Assembly (NCBI GenBank): GCA_015232015.1
Contig: JADGAM010000015.1
Coordinates: forward strand, 1 to 46,222
Reading direction: 5' to 3'
DNA length: 46,222 nt
Origin: Oligoflexia bacterium
GTDB lineage: Bacteria > Bdellovibrionota > Bacteriovoracia > Bacteriovoracales > Bacteriovoracaceae
Made by a program: the position numbers and the translations under genes. Positions 23,854 through 32,313 of the stretch are shown here, in pieces. The notes beneath the pieces were generated by a model. The model had not been told where the DNA came from. It saw only the letters and a list, made by a program, of their open reading frames with translations, and searched no databases. The stretch's first letter is position 1. Each line of letters starts with the position of its first letter.

Positions 23854-26400
23854 ATGTCCAAAAATATGAAAAAGATATTTAAGTCTTTTCAAATATATTT
23901 TTTTCTATCAATGCTAATAATAGCAATAAGTATTGTGGGAATATTTTGTTTCTATTGGAAATCAAATTTAATTGATGTGAATTATTTGACTGCCATTAAT
24001 GAAGGAACAATCATAATTGATAATTTAAAAAAAGAAAAATCGGTAGAGGAGATATATCGTTTAATTGAAAATGATGGAGTGAAATTAGCAGTTCAACAAT
24101 TTGATCAATTTGAACAAAAAATTAAAATAATTAATAGTGTTGATAATAATGATATTTTAAATATAAATGAAGAAGATAAGCAATTTAATGAACAAACAAA
24201 AATAATTAAAAATTCCATTAGTAAATTAACCACCTATCCTGAAATAAATTCTCTGATGAAAGTTTTTGATAGTAAAGTAGATAAATTAGAGCAGATAGGT
24301 AGTGAAATAAAATGGGAAACAGTAAATAGGTTGGCCTTAAGGTTGCAAATAAAACTATCAACAAAAAAAGGGTATACAACATCTTCAGCATTAAATGATT
24401 ATGTGGAAAAAATAAAACAAACTCTTGCTTTAATAAGAGGTGTTGTTGATAAATCAGTTTTAGATCAAGTTAGTAAACAAAAAATTTTAAATCATTTGGA
24501 TTCAGTACAGATTGAGATTACAATTCTAGATCGCTATAAAAATGAATTAAAAGAATTTGAAAATAATTATGAAAAATATAGACAGACATATGATAAGTGG
24601 ATGGCCGGGAAAATTATTACTACCTCAAATGCAAAACTTGAAATGATACAATCAAATAGATTATTTATTGTGCTCATTTGGTTTTTAGTTATCATGATAG
24701 TAGCAATGTTTGGAGGAGCGATAATTCTTAGTATTAAAGAGAAAAAGAATACTTTGTCTATAATTGAAGAAGAGACTTTGGAGATAATAAAAAAAGGTGT
24801 TGTGGCCTTAAATCCTGAGGTTGATAAAATATTTTCTGCTGATTTTACTCAAGAGGTAAAACGAGCAAATTATTATGTACAAAAGAGAATGAGCTTTAGC
24901 TCTATTTTTCAAAATGCCTTACCTTTTCCAGCAATGCTTTTAAATTCTGGATTAAAAGTTATTTGGGCCAACCCTATGTTTTGCGATGTATTTAATATCA
25001 AGGATTTTGAATTTGAAAAAGAATTACTGTCTTGGGATTATCTGAAAAGATTTATTAATCTAGGAGAAGCAGAAGATCCTGTTTCATTAACAATAAAAAG
25101 AAATGAATCGAAAATTAATATTTATCAAGTTAAGATTTTAAAAAATCAAAATGTAACATATATCCCATATGAGATGTATGTATCTTTGGTAAAACATAAT
25201 GATCAAAAAAGAGTCATGGTTTTCTTTTATCCTCTAACTTCAATGGAAGAAATTATCAAGGGGCAAGGTCGTCAATTAATTAGTCCAATTCTAAAAATGC
25301 TCTCTGTTCTGATAACAGATAAGTACGATACTAATGTACAAAGCGACATGCTTAAGGATTTTATAAATAGTGGGATAGAAGAGGTTTATGAAAAATTTAA
25401 TTCCTTACACGAATCAATTTCGTTACAAAGATTTAACATGCTAAATGAAATTTCTCGTTTAGAGAGTAGATTGAGTGATAATTTTAAATTAATTACAGAC
25501 ATTGAGAGAGAGAATGCTGAATATAAAAATGATCAAACTGAGCTTTTTAAAAATTTAGAAAAGGTAAAACAAAATATTATTCAACATATCGATATAAATA
25601 GTAGTAAAGTTGATAGTCAAACAAACACTTTGTTAACATATAAAAATTTATCAAAATATATGAATAGAGTTGGTGAATTAGCAAAAAAATTAAATGAAAA
25701 AATAATTGATGGCCAAAAAGGTATTGTTTTAATTATTAAATTTAAAAAAGAATTTAAGTCTTATAAAGATTATACATCACAGATGTTGCAAAAAATTACT
25801 CAAATGTTGGAATTGGAAAATATAAATATAGGCGAAAATAATACCTGTAAACTTTTATATAATAAGATCAAATTACTAGAAGAAGAATTTCGAAATTTTG
25901 AAAAAAATACAAATTCTTTTGATGTTCAATGTTCAAAGGCGCAGATACTAATGGATTTTGATAGTTTAAATGTGGATGTGTTATCTGATTTCTCAAAGAA
26001 AATGAATGATTTTGAAAGAAAAATTGAAAATAATTGGGAGGAAAATAATAATCTAATTGAGAATAATAAAAAAATAGAAGAGTCAGTAATTGAATCGTTA
26101 AACACTCTTTCTTTAAATTATAAAATGCAATTAAATTACTTGAAAAAAGTTTCATCGATTATTAGAGAATTTTTACAAAGCGATTTAGATGGAAATGGGA
26201 CAATTTTGCAAAATAATATTGATTGCCATCATGCTAATTTGAAACTAAGGGAAGAGAAATCTGTTGAGATATCAGATAAATTAAGAGGTATTGAAAAAAC
26301 TAGCGCGCTAGAGATAATAAACAAAAAATCTTCTATAAATGAAATGGATAATATCAAAGATATAAATAAAACTATTAATAATGGTCAAATGATGATGTAG
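23854..26400 (+). CDS. membrane sensor-like protein with PAS domain and long coiled coil, no kinase domain
   Basis: An 848-aa protein with a membrane segment at about residues 14-34, an extracytoplasmic mostly helical region to about residue 268, a second membrane segment (about 270-294), a PAS-like domain (about 345-455; FPAMLLNSGLKVIWANPMFCDVFN is its most typical part), and then about 350 residues of helix-rich, coiled-coil-forming sequence. No histidine kinase, GGDEF, HD-GYP or chemoreceptor signalling tip is visible. The layout resembles a chemoreceptor with its signalling domain replaced or highly diverged. The last 60 residues are low-complexity. GGAG precedes the ATG. Output function unknown. 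Confidence 0.7.
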   Translation: MSKNMKKIFKSFQIYFFLSMLIIAISIVGIFCFYWKSNLIDVNYLTAINEGTIIIDNLKKEKSVEEIYRLIENDGVKLAVQQFDQFEQKIKIINSVDNNDILNINEEDKQFNEQTKIIKNSISKLTTYPEINSLMKVFDSKVDKLEQIGSEIKWETVNRLALRLQIKLSTKKGYTTSSALNDYVEKIKQTLALIRGVVDKSVLDQVSKQKILNHLDSVQIEITILDRYKNELKEFENNYEKYRQTYDKWMAGKIITTSNAKLEMIQSNRLFIVLIWFLVIMIVAMFGGAIILSIKEKKNTLSIIEEETLEIIKKGVVALNPEVDKIFSADFTQEVKRANYYVQKRMSFSSIFQNALPFPAMLLNSGLKVIWANPMFCDVFNIKDFEFEKELLSWDYLKRFINLGEAEDPVSLTIKRNESKINIYQVKILKNQNVTYIPYEMYVSLVKHNDQKRVMVFFYPLTSMEEIIKGQGRQLISPILKMLSVLITDKYDTNVQSDMLKDFINSGIEEVYEKFNSLHESISLQRFNMLNEISRLESRLSDNFKLITDIERENAEYKNDQTELFKNLEKVKQNIIQHIDINSSKVDSQTNTLLTYKNLSKYMNRVGELAKKLNEKIIDGQKGIVLIIKFKKEFKSYKDYTSQMLQKITQMLELENINIGENNTCKLLYNKIKLLEEEFRNFEKNTNSFDVQCSKAQILMDFDSLNVDVLSDFSKKMNDFERKIENNWEENNNLIENNKKIEESVIESLNTLSLNYKMQLNYLKKVSSIIREFLQSDLDGNGTILQNNIDCHHANLKLREEKSVEISDKLRGIEKTSALEIINKKSSINEMDNIKDINKTINNGQMMM

Positions 26401-26402
26401 CT

Positions 26403-26444
26403 CTTAGTAAGTCGGTGTTCAATTTATTTTTGAACACCTCTAAG
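26403..26444. terminator. hairpin between convergent genes, probable bidirectional terminator
   Basis: GGTGTTCAA (26414-26422) pairs perfectly with TTGAACACC (26430-26438) around a 7-nt loop, and CTTAG/CTAAG (26403-26407, 26440-26444) extends the stem after an internal loop. It lies exactly between the stop codons of the sensor-like gene and coaE, overlapping the coaE end. There is no strong T run on either side, so efficiency is uncertain. Confidence 0.6.
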
Positions 26445-27120
26445 CGAAAAATTCCTGTAAGATTCTTTTAACCTCTAGTTGTAGTGATTCTTGATTATCA
26501 CAATTATTACAGTTATTAATGACTTGTTTTGAATCTACTAATTTTATCATTTGTTCCATGGGCATTTGAGTAGATAATATTTTTTCAATTAATAAATCAC
26601 TCATATTGTTTTTGTCTCTTAATTTTAATCTTTTCTTTTGAGTTTCTTTGTCTGTATAAACTACGAATATGATATCAAACAAATGATGTAATGTTTGTTC
26701 AAAAATTATTGGATAATCATAAATAATAAAATTTTGGTTTTCAGCTTTAGCTTTATTGATAAATTTATGAAAAAATATTGGATGTTTTGACCAAATGTAG
26801 TTTTCAATTAGTTGTTTGCTCTTTGGATTATTAAAAAATTCTTTTCTCAGGGAAGAAAAATCAATTTCAGAGTCTGCTGTTATACAAGTAGGAAAGTTAT
26901 CTTTGATAAAATCAATAGACTCTTTTTCTTTGTAGATTTCTTTAGTTAATGTGTCTCCGCAAATTACGGTTAATCCATTGTCTCTTAATATGTTGGAGAC
27001 TGTTGATTTTCCGCTTGCAATCCCTCCAGTTAACCCCACAACTGGAATGTTTGAATTATATATTCTTGGTTTTCCATTGAGAGTAATATATCTACTTTTT
27101 AATTTTAAGTTTTTTTGCAT
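26440..27120 (-). CDS. coaE: dephospho-CoA kinase
   Basis: Phosphorylates the 3' hydroxyl of dephospho-CoA in the last step of coenzyme A synthesis. The P-loop VGLTGGIASGKSTVSN (about residues 27-42), DTLTKEIYKE, YDYPIIFEQTLHHLFDIIFVVYT and QKKRLKLRDK match the family. The 226-aa length includes about 25 extra N-terminal residues; no better ATG is available before the P-loop. The start overlaps the 3' end of mazG by 29 bp. Confidence 0.9.
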   Translation of the reverse strand: MQKNLKLKSRYITLNGKPRIYNSNIPVVGLTGGIASGKSTVSNILRDNGLTVICGDTLTKEIYKEKESIDFIKDNFPTCITADSEIDFSSLRKEFFNNPKSKQLIENYIWSKHPIFFHKFINKAKAENQNFIIYDYPIIFEQTLHHLFDIIFVVYTDKETQKKRLKLRDKNNMSDLLIEKILSTQMPMEQMIKLVDSKQVINNCNNCDNQESLQLEVKRILQEFFA

Positions 27121-28045
27121 AAATTTTATTCTTGCTCTTACTCTTGTTTTTACTCTTACTTTTACTTTTACTTTTAATCTTGTTATTACTTTTGTTTATT
27201 TTGTTTTTTGCCATTTCCCATAATTTTTCTTTTTCTTCTATTGATAATTTATCAAAGTCGGTGGCCTCTGAATTAATTTGTAACATAGTTTTAAAACGCT
27301 TGATAAATTTTTTGTTAGCACTTCGAAGTGTTTCTTCAGGTTCAAAATTGAGATGACGACACAATTGTGCAACAGAAAATAATAAATCACCCATCTCTTC
27401 TTGAATTTTTTCTGGACTTTTATTTTTTTTCTTTTTTAGTTCGTCTTTTAATTCGCCTAGCTCTTCTTCGACTTTTGTTAAAACTTGTGTAGGAGAGTCC
27501 CAATCAAAAGCAATTTGCTTAGTCTTTTTTCCAATTTTGTAGGCAGAGTAGAGAGAAGGAAATGATAGATAACTTTCGTCAATTTCAAATGGTGATGGAG
27601 ATTTGTTTACTTCTTTTACTTTGCTTACTTTGCTGCCTTCTTTACTTTTTAATTTCTCCCAATTGATTAAAACTTCATCGGGAGTAAGTTTTTTCCCTTT
27701 GATTAAATCTGCTTTTGAATTTTTGTGTAATAGTTTTTTAGCGAAAACGTGAGGGTGACGATATACTAATTTATCGGCCAAAGTCTTACAGACCTTCTCC
27801 ATGTCAAAAGAATTATTCTCTTTAGCAATTGTTGCATGTAAAATAACTTGAAGTAAAACGTCTCCTAGTTCTTCTTGCATCTTGGGGATGTCATTATTCT
27901 CAACAGCATAAATATATTCATAACACTCTTCAATGAGAAATTTTAAAAGTGTATGATGGTTTTGTTTTAAATCCCAAGGGCAACCTGTAACTGGATGACG
28001 AAGTGATTCGATAACGTTGAGCAGACGCTTGAACTCTGAATTCAT
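27092..28045 (-). CDS. mazG: nucleoside triphosphate pyrophosphohydrolase MazG
   Basis: Hydrolyses NTPs to NMPs and pyrophosphate. Two MazG modules are seen. The first has CPWDLKQNHHTLLKFLIEECYE and EELGDVLLQVILHATIA with the metal-binding Glu/Asp set. The second has AFDWDSPTQVLTKVEEELGELKDE and EEMGDLLFSVAQLCRHL. At 317 aa it is longer than the usual 260-270. The excess is an inter-module Lys/Ser stretch and a C-terminal Lys/Ser/Asn tail (about residues 280-317) encoded by 6-bp repeats at about 27130-27180. That tail overlaps the coaE start. Confidence 0.93.
   Translation of the reverse strand: MNSEFKRLLNVIESLRHPVTGCPWDLKQNHHTLLKFLIEECYEYIYAVENNDIPKMQEELGDVLLQVILHATIAKENNSFDMEKVCKTLADKLVYRHPHVFAKKLLHKNSKADLIKGKKLTPDEVLINWEKLKSKEGSKVSKVKEVNKSPSPFEIDESYLSFPSLYSAYKIGKKTKQIAFDWDSPTQVLTKVEEELGELKDELKKKKNKSPEKIQEEMGDLLFSVAQLCRHLNFEPEETLRSANKKFIKRFKTMLQINSEATDFDKLSIEEKEKLWEMAKNKINKSNNKIKSKSKSKSKNKSKSKNKIYAKKLKIKK
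27133..27180. repeat. hexanucleotide repeat tract (TACTTT-type) encoding the MazG tail
   Basis: Consecutive 6-bp units at 27151-27180 read TACTCT, TACTTT, TACTTT, TACTTT, TAATCT, with degenerate units before them. On the coding strand they give Lys-Ser/Lys-Asn dipeptides. A similar, shorter tract occurs near 27600-27640 in the same gene. Confidence 0.8.
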
Positions 28046-28129
28046 TTTTAAACTCTCTCATAAATATAGTCATATTAGATGAATGTGTTATATAAAAGAT
28101 AATCTCCTTTATCAACCTAAAGAATTGTT

Positions 28130-28822
28130 ATGAAAAAAACAAAAATATTTAAGAATGGAAAATTCTCTCTATTTTTTGATTATAGAGATGATGCTTTAAG
28201 TGTAAGTGAATTATCACTTATTTTTAAAGAATTAAATTGCACTACTAAGGCATTAAATTCATTTTTTGATTCCGCCACTATCTCTAGTTTAGCTAATATT
28301 AATAATAGTAAGGACTCTTTGAGTTTAAATTTGAGAGGTGATGCTGGTATAAATGTAGATTTAGTTCCTAAGAAAGTGATCAACACTACCTACAGTTACC
28401 TTAAAAAGAAATTTAAAGCGACTGAAGATATAGAGCTAAATATTTTTTTATGTGGTAAGAAAAAGATTACCAATTTAAATAATACCTACTTGAAAAAAAA
28501 TAAACCAACAGATGTATTATCCTTTCCATTGCATAATTTTTTTGATGGCGATGAAAATGATTTTTGCCCTTTTATTTTATTTTCATTAGGAGATATTTTT
28601 ATATGCAAAGAAGTTGCAAAAAAGATGGCCAAGATTAACAAAGTTAAATTTAATGAAGAGTTCAGGCTTCTTTTAATTCATGGAATATTGCATCTTCTAG
28701 GATTTGATCACGAACACCATCATAAGCATGTAACTAAAGAGAGCGCAAATTTGATGTTTTATATGGAAGCACTTTTATTTTACAAGGTGACTAAGAGAGT
28801 GAGGGGAGTAAGGAAAGTATGA
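28130..28822 (+). CDS. ybeY: endoribonuclease YbeY (rRNA maturation factor)
   Basis: A metal-dependent RNase for 16S rRNA 3'-end maturation and ribosome quality control. The zinc signature HGILHLLGFDHEHH (H-x3-H-x5-H) is clear, preceded by NNTYLKKNKPTDVLSFP. The 230-aa protein is longer than the usual 150-170, with about 80 extra N-terminal residues whose match I cannot judge. The stop overlaps the prfB start (ATGA). It is divergent from mazG across 84 bp. Confidence 0.88.
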   Translation: MKKTKIFKNGKFSLFFDYRDDALSVSELSLIFKELNCTTKALNSFFDSATISSLANINNSKDSLSLNLRGDAGINVDLVPKKVINTTYSYLKKKFKATEDIELNIFLCGKKKITNLNNTYLKKNKPTDVLSFPLHNFFDGDENDFCPFILFSLGDIFICKEVAKKMAKINKVKFNEEFRLLLIHGILHLLGFDHEHHHKHVTKESANLMFYMEALLFYKVTKRVRGVRKV

Positions 28823-29997
28823 GTATGGAAGAGTCGTTAAAGATAAAATTGGCCGAAAATAAATCTAGGATGGATGGCTATAAAGAAAAACTTTCTACAG
28901 TCGAGAAGTTGCTTGATATTGATAACAAACTTAAGCGTCTAAATGAGATATCAAAATTAGAAGAGTCAGATGATTTATGGCAAAATGCCTCTAAGGCCCA
29001 AGAGTTACAAAAAGAAAAAGCGCGAATAAATAACGTTGTTGAAAGTTATAATATTGTAAAAAAGATGTTTGATGACTATGAAGTTTTAGAGGAGTTTGCT
29101 TTACGAGACGAGGATGAGGATTCAGCAAAAGAAGCATTAGCACTTTTTCCAAAATTGGTAGTGCAGATAGATGATTCTGAACAAAAAGTTTTATTGTCTG
29201 CCGAAATGGATTTTAATAATGCGATTGTTTCAGTAAACGCTGGGGCCGGAGGAACAGAGTCTTGTGATTGGGCATTCATGTTGTCGAGAATGATAGTTAG
29301 GTGGGCAGAGCGCAAGCGCTTTAAAGTAAAAACTTTAGATGTTGTGGATGGTGAATCTGCGGGGATTAAATCTATTACTATGATGATTGATGGTCATTAC
29401 GCCTTTGGGCTTTTAAAATCTGAGACGGGCATTCATAGATTAGTAAGAATTTCTCCTTTCGACTCTAATGCTAGAAGACACACCTCCTTTGCTTCAATCT
29501 TTGTTTCCCCTGAGGTTGATGATAATATTGAAATTGAAATTCAAGATAAAGATTTAAAGATTGATGTCTATCGTGCGGGCGGAGCAGGAGGACAATCAGT
29601 AAATACCACGGATTCAGCTGTAAGAATTACCCACCTTCCAACAGCAATAGTTGTGACCTGTCAAAATGAGCGCTCGCAATTACAAAACAAAATGTTTGCT
29701 ATGAAAGTTTTGCGATCGCGCTTGTATGAAAAAGAAATGAATGAACGTAAGGCCAGGCAACAAAAGGCGGAAGGTGAAAAGAAGGAAATTGCTTGGGGAT
29801 CTCAAATTCGTTCATACGTTTTACACCCCTATAAATTAGTTAAAGATCATCGCACTGGTTATGATGTTTCTGTGGCGGATAAGGTTTTAGATGGAGAGAT
29901 TGATGATTTTATAAAGGCCTATTTAAAGTGGTTAAACGAAAAAAGTCCCAGAGCAGTTGATGACGGAGCTGATGATGGAGCACTCTTAGATGTTTAA
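28819..29997 (+). CDS. prfB: peptide chain release factor 2
   Basis: RF2 reads UGA and UAA stop codons and triggers peptide release. It has the codon-recognition motif SPF (VRISPFDSNARRHTS) and the catalytic GGQ in RAGGAGGQSVNTTDSAVR. The 392-aa length is slightly above average owing to an acidic C-terminal tail. The usual programmed frameshift site (CTT TGA C) is absent: at the equivalent place (codons 32-33, 28912-28917) the frame reads CTT GAT, so the gene is one continuous frame. Overlaps ybeY by 4 bp and trmH by 8 bp. Confidence 0.95.
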   Translation: MSMEESLKIKLAENKSRMDGYKEKLSTVEKLLDIDNKLKRLNEISKLEESDDLWQNASKAQELQKEKARINNVVESYNIVKKMFDDYEVLEEFALRDEDEDSAKEALALFPKLVVQIDDSEQKVLLSAEMDFNNAIVSVNAGAGGTESCDWAFMLSRMIVRWAERKRFKVKTLDVVDGESAGIKSITMMIDGHYAFGLLKSETGIHRLVRISPFDSNARRHTSFASIFVSPEVDDNIEIEIQDKDLKIDVYRAGGAGGQSVNTTDSAVRITHLPTAIVVTCQNERSQLQNKMFAMKVLRSRLYEKEMNERKARQQKAEGEKKEIAWGSQIRSYVLHPYKLVKDHRTGYDVSVADKVLDGEIDDFIKAYLKWLNEKSPRAVDDGADDGALLDV

Positions 29998-30709
29998 TGA
30001 TCATTATGATGATGTTGACGATATAAAAATAATTGAAATTCTTTCTCCATATGTTTCAGATGAACGAAAGCAAAAAATAGATTCAATTCTTGCTCAAAGA
30101 ACCTATACGATTACTTGCATATTGGATAATATTCATGATGAAGGAAATATAAATGCGGTAATAAGAACTGCGGAGAATTTCGGGTATCAATCACTTAATA
30201 TAATTAGTTCTCAAAAAATAAAAAAGAGTAATAGAGTTACTAGGGGGACTGATAAATGGATTGATATTAAAAGATTTGATGATTATCATACTTGTTTAAG
30301 TGAGATTAAAGCAAAAGGTTTTAAAATACTTGCGACATCTCTTTCCTCTGAAAAAGCAATGCCATTAAGTGCTATTGATGAAAAAATTTTTTGTTCTACA
30401 AGTTCCCCTTTAGCAATTATTTTTGGCAATGAAAAAGATGGTGTGAGAAAAGAGTTAGTTGAGGCAGCTGATTATGTAGCGTATATTTCAACAGTAGGTT
30501 TTGCTCAAAGTTTTAATATTTCAGTGGCAGCAGCAATTGCTTTATACCATGTCTATCAATCGAGAGTAAAAATAAGAGGTGGGCAAGGTGATTTATCGGA
30601 GAGTGAGTTATTAAGATTAAGAGCACGTTTTTATTATAAGAGTGTAAATAATAGTGAAAAAATAATTAACCATTTTTTAAGAGGTCGCAAGTTAAATGAA
30701 AAAAAATGA
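29990..30709 (+). CDS. trmH: SpoU-family tRNA/rRNA 2'-O-methyltransferase (TrmH-like)
   Basis: A SPOUT knot enzyme using S-adenosylmethionine. The three motifs are DEGNINAVIRTAENFGY, LAIIFGNEKDGVRKELV and VGFAQSFNISVAAAIALYHVY. The N-terminal ERKQKIDSILAQRTYTITCIL and the helical C-terminal extension (LLRLRARFYYKSVNNSEKI) resemble TrmH, which methylates G18 of tRNAs, more than RlmB; target assignment is moderate. It overlaps prfB by 8 bp and lysS by 14 bp, so translation is coupled. Confidence 0.8.
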   Translation: MFNDHYDDVDDIKIIEILSPYVSDERKQKIDSILAQRTYTITCILDNIHDEGNINAVIRTAENFGYQSLNIISSQKIKKSNRVTRGTDKWIDIKRFDDYHTCLSEIKAKGFKILATSLSSEKAMPLSAIDEKIFCSTSSPLAIIFGNEKDGVRKELVEAADYVAYISTVGFAQSFNISVAAAIALYHVYQSRVKIRGGQGDLSESELLRLRARFYYKSVNNSEKIINHFLRGRKLNEKK

Positions 30710-32264
30710 TTATGTAAATTCTTGGTTGAATGAATACAATGATCAAATGAAAATTCGAGTAGAAAAGCGTGAAGATATGCTTAAGAAAAAAATTAATCCC
30801 TATAAAAATGGTTTTATGCCAGATACTTTAGCCATTGATCTTCATAAGCTCTATGCTGATTTAAAAAAAGAGGAAATTGAAGAGAAGGCCAAAGGGAAAA
30901 TTTATAAGTTAGCAGGAAGAGTTTTGCTAGTGAGAAGTTTTGGTAAGGCCGCTTTCTTGTCATTTGATGATGGTAGTGAAAAATTTCAACTCTACGTGAA
31001 GAGAGAAGAGTTAGATGCAGAGTCGGCAGTAGAATATGATTTTTTAGATTATGGAGACATCGTATATGTAGAAGGAGAGGCATTTAAAACTAATAAAGGG
31101 GAACTCTCTCTTAAAGTTCATAAATTTGTTTTATTAACAAAAGCTATGAGGCCACTTCCTGAAAAATTTCATGGTTTAAGTGATCCAGAGTTACGCTATA
31201 GAATGCGCTATGTGGATTTAATTATGAATCCTAAGGGTCGAGAGACTTTTGTTAAGAGAGCAAATGTGGTTCGTTACGTGCGAGATTTTTTTTATAAGCG
31301 TGATTACCTTGAGGTTGAAACTCCAATGCTTCATTCGGTAGCAGGTGGGGCCACCGCTCGTCCATTTCATACTCATCATAATGCTCTTGATATTCCAATG
31401 TATATGAGAATTGCTCCTGAATTGCATTTAAAACGCTTAATTGTAGCGGGATATCCTAGAGTCTTTGAACTTAATCGTTGTTTTAGAAATGAGGGATTAT
31501 CTTTAAAGCATAATCCAGAATTTACTACCATTGAATTCTATCAAGCATTTGCAACTTACGTTGATTTAATGAATCTTACCGAAGATTTAATAAATGGATT
31601 GGCAAAAGATGTTATTGGTAGTGAAGAGATTATTTTCAATGAGAAAAAGATCTCGCTTACAAAACCCTTTAATCGTATGACTATAAAAGAATCTATTGTT
31701 AAATACACTTCGCTATCAATGAGCGAGCTTGAGGATAAAGGAAAATTAATGGCCTTACTAAAAGGGAAAGGTCATATTGAAGCAGATTTACAAAAGCATT
31801 CTGCGATTGAATTAATGATGTTGGTTTTTGATGAGTTTGTTGAAAAGAATTTAATTCAACCTACATTTATTACGGAATATCCAACTGCAATTTCTCCACT
31901 ATCAAGAAGAAACGATCAAAATCCAGAGATTGTTGATCGCTTTGAGCTTTATATAAATGGTTGGGAGGTGGCCAATGCCTTCTCTGAGTTAAACAATCCA
32001 TATGATCAATTAGAGCGTTTTGCGGAACAAGCTGATAAAAAGGATCAAGGAGATGAAGAGGCGCAATCAATGGATTATGATTATGTTCGTGCTTTAGAAT
32101 ATGGGATGGCACCTACTGCAGGCGAAGGAATTGGGATTGATAGGCTTTGTATGATTTTAACTAATAATCATTCCATTAGAGATGTTTTGTTGTTCCCTCA
32201 ATTAAAGAATGAACAATTCTTTAATACTCAAGATCAAAATCAAGAAGAGCAAATTCAAGAATAG
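30696..32264 (+). CDS. lysS: lysyl-tRNA synthetase, class II
   Basis: Charges tRNA-Lys. The N-terminal anticodon-binding OB fold includes LAGRVLLVRSFGKAAFLSFDDG. Class II motifs follow: RYVDLIMNPKGRETF and YLEVETPMLH (motif 1), RIAPELHLKRLIVAGYPRVF then NRCFRNEGLSLKHNPEFTT (motif 2), and GEGIGIDRLCMILT (motif 3). Length 522 aa is near normal. The C-terminus ends in a Gln/Asp/Glu-rich tail (TQDQNQEEQIQE). The TAG stop is the first triplet of a 13-bp tandem repeat. Confidence 0.96.
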   Translation: MKKNDYVNSWLNEYNDQMKIRVEKREDMLKKKINPYKNGFMPDTLAIDLHKLYADLKKEEIEEKAKGKIYKLAGRVLLVRSFGKAAFLSFDDGSEKFQLYVKREELDAESAVEYDFLDYGDIVYVEGEAFKTNKGELSLKVHKFVLLTKAMRPLPEKFHGLSDPELRYRMRYVDLIMNPKGRETFVKRANVVRYVRDFFYKRDYLEVETPMLHSVAGGATARPFHTHHNALDIPMYMRIAPELHLKRLIVAGYPRVFELNRCFRNEGLSLKHNPEFTTIEFYQAFATYVDLMNLTEDLINGLAKDVIGSEEIIFNEKKISLTKPFNRMTIKESIVKYTSLSMSELEDKGKLMALLKGKGHIEADLQKHSAIELMMLVFDEFVEKNLIQPTFITEYPTAISPLSRRNDQNPEIVDRFELYINGWEVANAFSELNNPYDQLERFAEQADKKDQGDEEAQSMDYDYVRALEYGMAPTAGEGIGIDRLCMILTNNHSIRDVLLFPQLKNEQFFNTQDQNQEEQIQE

Positions 32265-32313
32265 CAATAATAAATAACAATAATAAATAGCAATAATAAA
32301 TAGCAATAATAAA
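32262..32313 (+). repeat. 13-bp tandem repeat (TAGCAATAATAAA)x4 filling the lysS-lolC gap
   Basis: Four 13-bp units run from the TAG stop of lysS to the A of the lolC/E start codon; the second unit has one change (TAA for TAG). No ribosome binding site is visible in the tract. The unit length is not a multiple of three, and the tract fills the whole gap with nothing else. Confidence 0.93.
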
